DNA from: Acipenser ruthenus
Taxonomy: Eukaryota > Chordata > Actinopteri > Acipenseriformes > Acipenseridae
Direction: 5' to 3'
DNA: 64,000 nt
Assembly (NCBI RefSeq): GCF_902713425.1
Contig: NC_081245.1
Coordinates: 785,608-849,607, forward strand
Part shown: positions 23,364 through 40,338 of the stretch, piece after piece
Layout of the letters: each line of letters begins with the position of its first letter
How positions within the stretch are numbered: position 1 is the stretch's first letter
Notes under the pieces: model-generated
What the model was told of the DNA's origin: nothing
Seen by the model: only the letters and a program-made list of their open reading frames with translations
The model's database searches: none
Position numbers and translations under genes: made by a program

Positions 23364-25071
23364 CTATTTGTGAGAGCGCTGGTGGACTTTCAAGGAACTT
23401 AAATATGTGAATCTCTTCCCACACTCAGTACAGTGATAAGGTTTCTCTCCTGTGTGAACACGCTGGTGTGTTTTAAGATTTTGTAACAGCGTGAAACTCT
23501 TCTCGCACTCTGTGCAGTGATAAGGTTTCTCTCCTGTGTGAATGTGCTGGTGTCTGTTAAGATTTTGTAACAGCGTGAAACTCTTCCCACACTCAGTACA
23601 GTGATAAGGTTTCTCTCCTGTGTGACTGTGCTGATGTAATTGAAGACTTCCTAACTGTGTGAAACTCTTCCCGCACTCTGTGCATTGATAAGGTTTCTCT
23701 CCTGTGTGAATGCGCTGGTGCGATTTAAGATTTTGTAACAGCGTGAAACTCTTCCCACACTCTGTGCAGTGATGAGGTTTCTCTCCTGTGTGAATGCGCT
23801 GGTGCGATTTAAGATTTTGTAACAGCGTGAAACTCTTCCCACACTCAGTGCAGTGATGAGGTTTCTCTCCTGTGTGAATGCGCTGGTGTGATTTAAGACT
23901 TTCTAATCGCGTGAAACTCCTCCCACACTCAGTGCAGCGATAAGGTTTCTCTCCTGTGTGAACACGCTGGTGGATTTTAAGCCGTGATAAATGATTGAAA
24001 CTTTTCCCACAATCAGCACAGGAAAATGGATTCCCTCTTCTGTGATTCCCTTTAGCAGCTAGAGAAAAAAAAGACGAGACAAAGCTTATTGTACAGCATT
24101 CTTACACATTCACTCTTCTGCAGGGCTTCCCCTCATAACCATGACCAACTCCTAGAGTGAACTCTGATGAGAATACATTCAAACCCGCTTAATATCACTC
24201 CTGTTAATACCAGCCTCCTTTTATCATCATCACATTGGATATAATGGGTGTCAATAAGTACAAATGCTTGAGAATATCAGTGATTATCAACACTCGCAGT
24301 TAATATCACTCACATTTGCCAGTCATTGATTTCCACCCCACTTAATATCAATTTGAGGAATAATAGCATAAGATCAGGTTTACATGCAAGTGCTGTATTG
24401 AAATGTTTCTTCTGGGTACACTTAGCAACCCGACTGGATCTGGCATCACCCAGTGATGAGACATGTGATCCCAGCACCACTATAAAGCTGTGGGAGCAGC
24501 ACAACTGCAAACAGTCTGCCAGAAACAGGGAAAGACAAAGATCTAACAGCATTCAAAACAGACATGATAGTGGGTGCACATCTAGCAGGGTCACAGCAGC
24601 AAGGATAGTTATGTTGAAAGCCATTGACATAGTGTTTGGGCAGCCACTCTAGCTTATATTAAGGTGAATCTTCAGCACACTTCTAGAGCTTAGTAACCAG
24701 TTTTTGCAAGATTAATAGTCAGCTTAATGTGTCTTGTTTTGTATAATTACCTCTAAATCCCAGTTCACATTCAGGTGGACAATCATCACACAGGCTGGAT
24801 CCCAACTTGTTGTTCTCCTCAAGTGTACAGACATTATTTTCAGCAGGAACTTCCTCTGCGATGGGGACACATTCCTGTTCTACGAATTCCTCTTTAATAG
24901 GAACACATTCCAGTCGAGGGACCTCTTCATCTTTAACACATGTCAGCTCTGTAACCTGCTTTAGACTTGCACACCACTCCTGGTCAAAGGACTCCTCTTG
25001 TGTGTAAACTGCTTCTATCCTTGGCCCCTCCTGTGCTTCAGATTTAGACATAGCATGGCTCTCTTTGGGAT
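23364..25071 (-). pseudogene. C2H2 zinc-finger gene B, lacking exon 1 and promoter (8 fingers)
   Basis: Exon 2 (25071-24751, 321 nt) and exon 3 (24058-23364, 695 nt) are open, with good splice sites and matching phase 1. Exon 3 carries eight complete C2H2 fingers and ends KVHQRSHK. Fingers 3 and 4 encode the same residues and differ by about one base, so they are a fresh 84-bp duplication. The coiled-coil leader exon and promoter, present in A, C, D, E and F, are missing between here and unit C. By itself the gene has no start, so it is probably dead. However, both coding exons show no decay, and exon 1 of gene C could splice into it in frame by read-through. AATAAA (minus) at 23145-23140. 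Confidence 0.75.
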
Positions 25072-25745
25072 CTGTGTGAAAGAAAATTATACACAATTAT
25101 AACTCTTACTTATTAGCCAGGTTCCTCTACAAAGCCAGCCCCTTGTCAGAATTCTACTGAGAGATGTCATTGGGTCATTAAACTGAAACATGAGGAGGTG
25201 TTTTTCTTTTTTTATTTTACTTAAAGCTAAGGACAACAGTGAGTATCCTCTACTAACACAACCAAGTGAATACACTCTTTACACCCAGGAGCTTGACAGT
25301 GGAAGTGGACAGCGAGCTACCAGGAAGACAAAGGCCAGCCCTGCAGGTGTTAAAATGCCCCATCCAGATAAAATCGTGAGAATGCGAGGTCAACAGCGAG
25401 TGATTATTGACAGACTGGCTGTCGACCACGCGTATGAGAAAGCCTGTGCAGAACGTGGTCGAGGGGTAAATTAGGTAACTGACAGCCAGCTGGCTGAACG
25501 GGGGTTGGGGTGTGCAGGAGTGGAGAACAGAAGCACAGAGAGGAGGTAAAAGAAGAAATTAAAGAAACAATTGCTACGCGTGCTGGTTCAACACCAGCAT
25601 GATACTTGTTTTAGTCAGTGGTGTGTGACCGAGTTTAGTAAAAATACCCTGAATATTTATTTTTTCCCAAATTGTGTTTTTTCATAATGAAAGTTGATGT
25701 TATTTTTAAATTACATTTTTTTGTATACCATTTTATTTTTGTAAC

Positions 25746-25984
25746 AATTATTATTATTATTATTTTATTTCTTAGCAGATGCCCTTATCCAGGGTGACTT
25801 ACAATTGTTACAAGATATCACATTATTTGTTACATACAATTACCCATTCATAGTTGTTTTTATACTGGAGCAATCTAGGTAAAGTACCTTGCTCAAGGGT
25901 ACAGCAGCAGTGTCCCCCACCTGGGATTGAACCCACGACTCTACGGTCAAGAGCCCAGAGCTCTAACCACTACTCCACACTGGT
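25746..25984 (-). mobile_element. Chimeric SINE at a deletion junction
   Basis: The left flank (intron 1 sequence, GTAACAATTATT) is that of SINE site 1, while the right flank (CCACACTGGTCCACAAC) is that of site 2. The body switches from one copy to the other. This is the scar of homologous recombination between the two same-direction SINEs. Confidence 0.88.
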
Positions 25985-26047
25985 CCACAACATTAAAATG
26001 GAATTTGAAAACTGAACTGCACAAACATGAAGTTTTAATTTCAATTA

Positions 26048-26099
26048 CACACAACTCTCAACTTTTCAAAATAAAAAATCGGGGGTGTGTGGTGCAGTC

Positions 26100-26141
<42 letters not shown>

Positions 26142-26395
26142 CTGTTTCCCCAGTAGAGTTGCGGGGTTGCAGGTGCGCGGCCAACTATGTAAATTTAACT
26201 CGCGCTGAATGCATGCCTGCACAGGGCTCCGCTGGGTCCTAAACCCTGCTCTGTACATGCGGGGATTGCAGTAAACACACACCGGACACGACTCTTGTAG
26301 ACATTGGAGGTTTGCTGACATGAGGGGGTTAAACAGTAGAGTTTTGACCAAAATACGGGAGACTCCCGGTGAATACGGGAGAGTTGACAGGTGTG
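26048..26395. mobile_element. MITE with CACCTGTCAAC-type ends (unit B copy), long (TA)n
   Basis: Orthologue of 18692-19020. The left end is slightly changed (CACACAACTCTCAAC). The internal TA tract at about 26104-26139 is roughly 18 repeats. Confidence 0.55.
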
Positions 26396-29300
26396 ATTGC
26401 ATTTAAATCTGCAGGAGAGCACTTTGATACCAGTCTGAATGAAGTTTTTTTGATAATGGACTTTCGCTGTGATTCTCAACTGCCAGGCATTAGGGAACAA
26501 TAGAGTTATAGCACCCGCTTCAACCCGTGCTACAGAAAAACTAAACACAGGAATTGTTAATAATTTACAAGGTATACTCTTTGTATTTTGCTAAACAAAG
26601 AGGTACAGTTATCATTTTCTTTTGTTTAGTAAGCTGGCATTGTAAATGAAACATGGTGAGGTATAATTCTGTACCACCCAGAGGCTAAAGGGTTAATTGT
26701 ACCCTGGCATGTTTTAGTTTCTTTTGTTTATCAAGTTACGTCTTCAGACTGGTCACTTTGATGCAGGTGTACCAGAGGTGTCCCGTGTGTAGGACGGTGT
26801 TCAAATGCAATTTTAGATTCAAACAAACAAAATCCAGAGTCGATTATTCAATTTAGGGTTTACCTAACTAAAAACATATCTGAAATCAAAATGCCCACTG
26901 GTAAATCCATCTCCGTTACATATGTGAGCAGGAGGATGATGGGAAATGTAGTTCTGAGAAGTCCATGCGGGTACATGTGAAGCCATCTTGAGGCAGGGAA
27001 TGCAATTTAAAAGTTAAAAAAGTGGTCAAAATGTAAAAAATTAAAACAATACACACACCTTACGTAAACAGTTGTAGCAACACGTGGGAACACGTAACAC
27101 AATAAAATAAAAAGGTCCTCATGTGCCCTTTAATTTCCTGCAAGGGGTGAAAGTGCTATTGTAATGGTGTTTCAGTAAGTTTCAGTAGTTGGACGTGTAC
27201 AAAAGTAGCTGACAGCAGATACATGGACGTTAAAATCGTGATATAATAATTGGATTGTGAGGGAACTTGCAAATAAATTACCTACCTGCTTGGAACATCA
27301 TACTGTTAGTTGGATGAGAACATATTTATTTGCATGTAAATCATTATATTATGAGAAGATTGGAGCGAAGTTTTAGGCTACCAATAATCAGCATAATAAT
27401 TAGAATTGATAGTAGAAGACGCTGAACTGGAGAATGCTGCCAATCTCTCTGTTGGGTAGATTTTCTCTGGAAGGGTCCCAGCTCAGAATAAAGAAAAGGA
27501 GACTCTCACTCTCTAAACTAGGAGAGCTATCCTTGCCTGTTCTTGAGAAATATTATGTGGCTGCAAGCTATGTTCTGTGAAATACTGGATTTTTGAAAAT
27601 GTTAATGCCAGATGTACCCACATGAAACCATTTGGAAAACAACCTGACTTTTCACTCCTCACTGGTCCCAGAAAAAAATGTTTAAGCAATACATTTTACA
27701 TACTATTTACATACATTAAATGTCTGGTATATTGTTTTAAAATGTTTCGGATTAGACCATGCTTATTTAAAACTGGAGGGTATTCCGTCCACAAAATAGA
27801 AAAAGCTTGGTATCAACACTGCAGGACATCTCTCAGAACGACACACTGTCCTTTCACACAGCACAGTCAGTACAGTACAGTATAGCAAAGGAACTCTTTC
27901 AGTTCTTTCAAATAAGACAGGTTCTCAAAATGATCACACTATAGCCTACACACTGATAGCATATGTGCAATCGAATAAATATGATTGAGGCATGCTGAGC
28001 TGTAAAAAAATACCATGAAACTGCAGGGTGCAAATAAAAACGAGAGCGTAACAAATGGACAATATTAGCCTAACACTTGTGCCCTTTTTACATGCAATAT
28101 AGTACCCCAAAATTAGTTTCCAAAAAAATTATAAAGACCATACAGACATCACAGAAATTAGAAACAAGCAATACAATGCATACAATTAATAAGACAAAAT
28201 GTATGCAATACAATAAAGAATAGGCTTTATATTATAGCCTATTAAAAACAGGTGTGTGGTGTCTTTGTAAACGCTGATATTATGTTAAACAGCTTTCGCT
28301 TTGTATTATAAGTTTTCACAATTATTTTCAGGAAATCGAGAGATCTTGCTAGGAACTCAGGATCGATGAGGGAGGCAGTGTCTGCTAGGTGCTGTTTTTT
28401 TATCGAGTTGTCGGACAGTGTAGTTGGTCAGTTTTGAAAGGAAAAATAACAAAGTCAGCTATAGTACTCATTTCTACTTCGTTTATTTTAGAAATGTCAT
28501 AACTGAATCAACACGTTATGTGAGAACATTCTTTAAAAAAAACTAAAATGCAATCACCTTTTAAAAACGAGTCGCCACGTCAATTTCAGTCCTCGATGCC
28601 GCTTGTCAGATTCAGCCAGAGACACAGTACAAGGAAAAAATGCATCGGGAACATTAAACGATGAAGCAAGAAATGTCTGCTCTAGTGCCCTGGGGTTTGA
28701 GATCTCTCCTCTAAATTACTGCAGGAAAAAAAGAAAAAACATAACAAAACGTGCTGTGGCTTTTCTGTTCCGTACCACATCATGGATTGTTATTGCTGTG
28801 TTACCTGTTTGATAATGTGGGCAGTAACCCTTCCACTATCAGTGCACTAGAGCAGACATTTTGAAAAGAGCTTTGAAACAGACTTTAAAGTTGTCAGTGT
28901 AAAAAGTTGTCAGGATGTTAACAATGAAAAGGAAAATGACAGATACATTATTTAAACCGTTCTAGCAACCCTACTTATTCTTTAACGTTTACAGGACCAA
29001 ATGTACATGTAAATACCCTGAAATTCAGACAATGTTTTCATTGTTAAATGTATGCTATTTGAATAGGTCTTCAGGGTTCAACTGACTGAATTATGAGTCA
29101 CATTTCTTCTTCACAATTTGCTGTGTTCTGTGGCCCGAGGCATGCAGTGCGCTGTCCCGAGGACAGTACAGGTCAGTGAGTCTTGTGTCCTGTGCTGTCC
29201 TGACTCTGCTGAGTCTTGTGTCCTGTGCTGTCCTGACTCTGCTGAGTCTTGTGTCCTGTGGCAGTGCCCTGGCTCTCTCCTGAATGTCTGGTGTAGGTTC

Positions 29301-29899
29301 TGTATACTTTGCCAGAGTCTTGGCTCAAATCCATATCTTAGAACAGATATTTGTATTACTATAACCTGCATTAAAATTTCATCAATTAGGCAATTAATCA
29401 CCAATTTACTTTTTTTTGTAATTGGCACACAATTCCAATCATATGCAACTGTAAATAATAACATTTCAAATTGGAAACTTTAAATACGGTGCTGAACAGT
29501 GAACTTATGAGAATCTGAGAATGTAGTGTTTAGAAATACAAGATTGGGAAACAACACATACTTCGTATATTGCAACAGGTAGCCAACATTTCTGGAGCAA
29601 AATAGTTTTTATGGGTGTGATTCGCCAAATATTTTGGTCGCAAATATTTATGGCTTTACAGTATTAATGGCGATCAGACATTGTATCATTGTTAGTAGTT
29701 ATTTCTGACATGTATTCGTTGATTGGTTGCAATTGTAGTGTTGCAAAGTTCTGTTACTGTATGTAAAGTGTGACTGGATAGTCAGATTATCATGAGCATT
29801 TAAACACTCCCCCCCCCCCCCTCACCAGTACTCACATCTTGAGCGCCCTGTAGCCCCCCCCCATGGTTTAGACTGTCATTGAGTACCCCCTGGTATACT
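26396..29899. other. Intergenic spacer of unit B
   Basis: Nearly identical to the spacer of A. It holds a ZNF143-like motif near 26937 and the 33-bp minisatellite near 29170-29270. A 102-codon frame at 27577-27885 is shared with unit C but shifted in A and D, so it is not taken as a gene. Confidence 0.55.
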
Positions 29900-30726
29900 G
29901 TGTGCAAGGCTTTTCAATAAGTTATTTTCTTTGTTTATTTCGGATTCATTTCACACAAGGAAAACAACATATTATAAAGGGAATATTTCAGTTTTTGGAG
30001 TAATTCTTTAAAATGGTCCTTGTAAAGCAGAATATGGAGATGACTTCTCCAGTGAGTTGTACACTACAATTTAAGACGATGTCCCGTTGTGTGTCCCCTA
30101 GATGTAATCTAAAATAAAACAATTAAAACAAAATTAATTATTTGAATAGAAATTCCAAAAGTGGCTATTTTTAAGGTAAGCACCTTTGGCATTCATTCTC
30201 AGGTTACTGAGAAAAATCAATTTTTCCATTTCCATTGTGAACCTGTATATGGGGGAGGGGGGTGGCATTATATTGCTATCAGTCTGTCAACAACAAAACT
30301 ATGTTTGAGGTAAGAAATTCAGAATTGACCAAAGCTTATCACTGACTTGACAGCTGGAGACTTGCAGACGGAATTACAATCCATTTCATAGATTACTAAA
30401 GTGACGTGACAAAACCAGAATGGTCAGCAAGATGGGGTCGCTCATATTTTCCATCCAAGAGTGTTGATCTGAAGGGATTAGCAGTAACTCTATTTATCAA
30501 GCAACTTTATTATTTTGCTTACAGTAAATATCTTTGTATTTTAGTCAAATTTACTCCTGGTGTTCAGGTGTCCAAGTGTCTAAGATTCTATTAATTATCT
30601 TGTGTCCTTCAAGACCCAGTAACTGACATTCAGAGAAGGGACAGGGCGTCACTCGTGTGAATTTTCTGGTGTTTAAGGTTTGATAAGTGACTGAAACATT
30701 TCAGACATTCACAACATTGATAAGAT

Positions 30727-34783
<4,057 letters not shown>

Positions 34784-35165
34784 CTTCATTTGTACCCAAC
34801 CTAAAATACTTTAAACAGCAGATAATACAATTCTGTAAAACCTGTAGGGCTGCAGCCCTCTCTTCTGCATAAGCAAAACAACCTTTTCTATCTCCTGTAC
34901 TGAAATGGAGCGTCACAAGCAGTGGGCGTGTCTGGTTGGAACCATTGGCTGTAGAAACTCTAATCCCAGCCTGATTGGCTGCTGGCCTCCCTGTCGAACC
35001 CAAGGGAGGTTTTGAAGCTGGATCCCGGGGTTCTCCATGTGGGCTCTTACTGGCGTTGTGTTTTCCAATGCAATGTCCTGTGGAGGATCTGAAATGGCGC
35101 CAGTTTAGTTTCTCTGCTTTGTACTCCAAAACCGCTTCGAGTGTGTGAGTCATTGCATTGCGCTT
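34784..35165 (-). promoter_or_regulatory. Promoter block of gene C
   Basis: Nearly identical to that of A: YY1-like AAATGGCGCC, two CCAAT boxes and CACGCCCAC in the same order. Confidence 0.6.
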
Positions 35166-35340
35166 GATTTGTTAATAGAGTCGACTGTTTGTTTATATGA
35201 ATGGTTTTAGTTATAGTGGCGGTTTAGAGGTGAAGGGGGAGACTTGAGACAGATTAACAAAAAAACAACAATTATTTATGCGCCGATGGAAGAGAGAGAG
35301 AGCGTAAACAACTGAATTTAATTCACATTATTAGACACAT

Positions 35341-35681
35341 CATTATTAATTTCTTAGCAGACGCCCTTATCCAGGGTGACTTACAATTATTACAAGATAT
35401 CACATTATTTGTTATATACAATTACCCATTCATAGTTGTTTTTATACTGGAGCAATATAGGTAAAGTACCTTGCTCAAGGGTACAGCAGCAGTGTCCCCC
35501 ACCTGGGATTGAACCCATGACTCTCCGGTCAAGAGTCCAGAGCCCTAACCACTACTCCACACTGGTCCACAACTTCAAAATGGAATTTGAAAACTGAACT
35601 GCACACAAATGAAGTTTTAATTTCAATTACACACACCTGTCAACTTTTCAAAATACAAAATCGGGGGTGTGTGGTGCAGTC

Positions 35682-35741
<60 letters not shown>

Positions 35742-35994
35742 CTGTTTCCCAGTAGAGTTGCGGGGTTGCAGGTGCGCGGCTAACTATGTGAATTTAACTC
35801 GCGCTGAATGCATGCCTGCACAGGGCTCCGCTGGGTCCTAAACCCTGCTCGGTACAGGCGGGGATTGCAGTAAACACACACCGGACACGACTCTTGTAGA
35901 CATTGGAGGTTTGCTGACATGACGGGGTTAAACAGTAGAGTTTTGACCAAAATACGGGAGACTCCCGGTGAATACGGGAGAGTTGACAGGTGTG
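35341..35994. mobile_element. SINE site 2 (35341-35570) and TIR MITE (35632-35994) of unit C
   Basis: Same pair as 18396-19020 in A. The TA tract inside the MITE (about 35686-35738) is the longest of the four units, roughly 26 repeats. Confidence 0.8.
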
Positions 35995-38900
35995 ATTGCA
36001 TTTAAATCTGCAGGAGAGCGCTTTGATACCAGTCTGAATGAAGTTTTTTTGATAATGGACTTTCGCTGTGATTCTCAACTGCCAGGCATTAGGGAACAAT
36101 AGAGTTATAGCACCCGCTTCAACCCGTGCTACAAAAAAACTAAATACAGGAATTGATAATAATTTACAAGGTATACTCTTTGTATTTTGCTAAACAAAAG
36201 AGGTACGGTTATCAGTTACTTTTGTTTAGCAAGCTGGCATTGTAAATGAAACATGGTGAGGTATAATTCTGTACCACCCAGAGGCTAAAGGGTTAATTGT
36301 ACCCTGGCATGTTTTAGTTTCTTTTGTTTATCAAGGTACGTCTTCAGACTGGTCACTTTGATGCAGGTGTACCAGAGGTGTGCCGTGTGTAGGACGGTGT
36401 TCAAATGCAATTTTAGATTTCAACAAACAAAATCCAGAGTCGATTATTCAATTTAGGGTTTACCTAACTAAAAACATATCTGAAATCAAAATGCCCACTG
36501 GTAAATCCATCTCCGTTACATATGTGAGCAGGAGGATGATGGGAAATGTAGTTCTGAGAGGTCCATGCGGGTACATGGGAAGCCATCTTGAGGCAGGGAA
36601 TGCAATTTAAAAGTTAAAAAAGTGGTCAAAATGTAAAAAATTAAAACAATACACACACCTTACGTAAACAGTTGTAGCAACACGTGGGAACACGTAACAC
36701 AATAAAATAAAAAGGTCCTCATGTGCCCTTTAATTTCCTGCAAGGGGTGAAAGTGCTATTGTAATGGTGTTTCTGTAAGTTTCAGTAGTTGGACGTGTAC
36801 AAAAGTAGCTGACAGCAGTTACATGGACGTTAAAATCGTGATATAATAATTGGATTGTGAGGGAACTTGCAAATAAATGACCTACCTGCTTGGAACATCA
36901 TACTGTTAGTTGGATGAGAACATATTTATTTGCATGTAAATCATTATATTATGTGAAGATTGGAGCGAAGTTTTAGGCTACCAATAATCAGCATAATAAT
37001 TAGAATTGATAGTAGAAGACGCTGAACTGGAGAATGCTGCCAATCTCTCTGTTGGGTAGATTTTCTCTGGAAGGGTCCCAGCTCAGAATAAAGAAAAGGA
37101 GACTCTCACTCTCTAAACTAGGAGAGCTATCCTTGCCTGTTCTTGAGAAATATTATGTGGCTGCAAGCTATGTTCTGTGAAATACTGGATTTTTGAAAAT
37201 GTTAATGCCAGATGTACCCACATGAAACCATTTGGAAAACAACCTGACTATTCACTCCTCACTGGTCCCAGAAAAAAATGTTTAAGCAATACATTTTACA
37301 TACTATTTACATACATTAAATGTCTGGTATATTGTTTTAAAATGTTTCGGATTAGACCATGCTTATTTAAAACTGGAGGGTATTCCGTCCACAAAATACA
37401 AAAAGCTTGGTATCAACACTGCAGGACATCTCTCAGAACGACACACTGTCCTTTCACACAGCACAGTCAGTACAGTACAGTATAGCAAAGGAACTCTTTC
37501 AGTTCTTTCAAATAAGACAGGTTCTCAAAATGATCACACTATAGCCTACACACTGATAGCATATGTGCAATCGAATAAATATGATTGAGGCATGCTGAGC
37601 TGTAAAAAAATACCATGAAACTGCAGGGTGCAAATAAAAACGAGAGTGTAACAAATGGACAATATTAGCCTAACACTTGTGCCCTTTTTACATGCAATAT
37701 AGTACCCCAAAATTAGTTTCCAAAAAAATTATAAAGACCATACAGACATCACAGAAATTAGAAACAAGCAATACAATGCATACAATTAATAAGACAAAAT
37801 GTATGCAATACAATAAAGAATAGGCTTTATATTATAGCCTATTAAAAACAGGTGTGTGGTGTCTTTGTAAACGCTGATATTACGTTAAACAGCTTTCGCT
37901 TTGTATTATAAGCTTTCACAATTATTTTCAGGAAATCGAGAGATCTTGCTAGGAACTCAGGATCGATGAGGGAGGCAGTGTCTGCTGGGTGCTGCTTTTT
38001 TTATCAAGTTGTCGGACAGTGTAGTTGGTCAGTTTTGGAAGGAAAAATAACAAAGTCAGCTATAGTACTCATTTTTACTTCGTTTATTTTAGAAATGTCA
38101 TAACTGAATCAACACGTTATGTGAGAACATTCTTTCAAAAAAACTAAAATGCAATCACCTTTTAAAAACCAGTCTCCACGTCAATTTCAGTCCTCGATGC
38201 CGCTTGTCAGATTCAGCAGGCTACTGTTTAGCCAGAGACACAGTACAAGGAAAAAATGCATCGGGAGCATTAAACGACGAAGCAAGAAATGTCTGCTCTA
38301 GTGCCCTGGGGTTTGAGATCTCTCCTCTAAATTACTGCAGGAAAAGAACATAACAAAACGTGCTGTGGCTTTTCTGTTCCGTACCACATCATGGATTGTT
38401 ATTGCTGTGTTACCTGTTTGATAATGTGGGCACTAATCCTTCCACTATCAGTGCACTAGAGCAGACATGTTGAAAAGAGCTTTGAAACAGACTTTAAAGT
38501 TGTAAGTGTAAAAAGTTGTCAGGATGTTAACAATGAAAAGGAAAATGACAGATACATTATTTAAACCGTTCTAGCAACCCTACTTATTCTTTAACGTTTG
38601 CAGGACCAAATGTACATGTAAATACCCTGAAATTCAGACAATGTTTTCATTGTTAAATGTATGCTATTTGAATAGGTCTTCAGGGTTCAACTGACTGAAT
38701 TATGAGTCACATTTCTTCTTCACAATTTGCTGTGTTCTGTGGCCCGAGGCATGCAGTGCGCTGTCCCGAGGACAGTACAGGTCAGTGAGTCTTGTGTCCT
38801 GTGCTGTCCTGACTCTGCTGAGTCTTGTGTCCTGTGCTGTCCTGACTCTGCTGAGTCTTGTGTCCTGTGGCAGTGCCCTGGCTCTCTCCTGAATGTCTGG

Positions 38901-39505
38901 TGTAGGTTCTGTATACTTTGCCAGAGTCTTGACTCAAATCCATATCTTAGAACATATATTTGTATTACTATAACCTGCATTAAATTTTCATCAATTAGGC
39001 AATTAATCACCAATTTACTTTTTTTGTAATTGGCACACAATTCCAATCATATGCAACTGTAAATAATAACATTTCAAATTGGAATTGGAAACTTTAAATA
39101 CAGTGCTGAACACTGAACTTATGAGAATCTGCGAATGTAGTGTTTAGAAATACAAGATTGGGAAACAACACATACTTCGTATATTGCAACAGGTAGCCAA
39201 CATTTCTGGAGCAAAATAGTTTTTATGGGTGTGATTCGTCAAATATTTTGGTCGCAAATATTTATGGCTTTACAGTATTAATGGCGATCAGACATTGTAT
39301 CATTGTTAGTAGTTATTTCTGACATGTATTCGTTGATTGGTTGCGATTGTAGTGTTGCAAAGTTCTGTTACTGTATGTAAAGTGTGATTGGATACTCAGA
39401 TTATCATGAGCATTTAAACACTCCCCCCCTCACCAGTACTCACATCTTGAGCGCCCTGTGGCCCCCGCCCAATGTTTAGACTGTCATTGAGTACCCCTGG
39501 TATAC
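35995..39505. other. Intergenic spacer of unit C
   Basis: Near copy of the A spacer, with a ZNF143-like motif near 36537 and the 33-bp minisatellite at about 38780-38880. No gene recognised. Confidence 0.55.
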
Positions 39506-40338
39506 TGTGTGCAAGGCTTTTCAATAAGTTATTTTCTTTGTTTATTTCGGATTCATTTCGCACAAGGAAAACAACATATTATAAAGGAAATATTTCAGTG
39601 TTTGGAGTAATTCTTTAAAATTGTCCTTGTAAAGCAGAATATGGAGATGACTTCTCCAGTGAGTTGTACACCATGTCCCGTTGTGTGTCCCCTAGATGTA
39701 ATCTAAAATAAAACAATTAAAACAAAATTAATTATTTGAATAGAAATTCCAAAAGTGGCTATTTTTAAGGTAAGCACCTTTGGCATTCATTCTCAGGTTA
39801 CTAAGAAAAATCAATTTTTCCATTTCCATTGTGAAACTGTATATGGGGGAGGGGGGTGGCATTATATTGCTATCAGTCTGTCAACAACAAAACTATGTTT
39901 GAGGTAAGAAATTCAGAATTGACCAAAGCTTATCATTGACTTGACAGCTGGTGACTTGCAGACGGAATTACAATCCATTTCATAGATTACTAAAGTGACG
40001 TGACAAAACCAGAATGGTCAGCAAGATGGGGTCGCTCATATTTTCCATCCAAGAGTGTTGATCTGAAGGGATTAGCAGTAACTCTATTTATCAAGCAACT
40101 TTATAATTTTGCTTACAGTAAATATCTTTGTATTTTAGTCAAATTTACTCCTGGTGTTCAGGTGTCCAAGTGTCTAAGATTCTATTAATTATCTTGTGTC
40201 CTTCAAGACCCAGTAACTGACATTCAGAGAAGGGACAGAGCGTCACTCGTGTGCATTTTCTGGTGTTTTTTAAGGTTTGATAAGTGACTGAAACATTTCA
40301 GACATTCACTACATTGATAAGATCTATTTGTGAGAGCG

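Larger units (their letters stand above)
22531..29899. repeat. Tandem zinc-finger unit B (shortened)
   Basis: About 7.4 kb against 9.6-10.3 kb for C and D. The shortfall comes from a deletion of about 2.2 kb between two SINEs that took exon 1 and the promoter, plus an intronic deletion of about 275 bases. Confidence 0.85.

Noticed and set aside
23364-24058. Regular 84-bp repeats resembling a CRISPR array
   Set aside because: They are C2H2 zinc-finger codons with TGEKPY linkers in a gene with introns.
24310-24552. 80-codon frame in intron 2, repeated in several units
   Set aside because: It lies inside a well-defined intron and is interrupted in other copies. The intron shows faint pogo-like ends (CAGTCAAACCCACTTAATAT), so it is probably an old MITE.
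27577-27885. 102-codon frame conserved between units B and C
   Set aside because: It is shifted in A and D by small insertions, has no domain or splice context, and lies in a spacer where all sequence is equally conserved.
29118-29483. Cys/Ser-rich frames on both strands repeated in all spacers
   Set aside because: They arise from a 33-bp minisatellite; both strands are open and the composition is repeat-driven.
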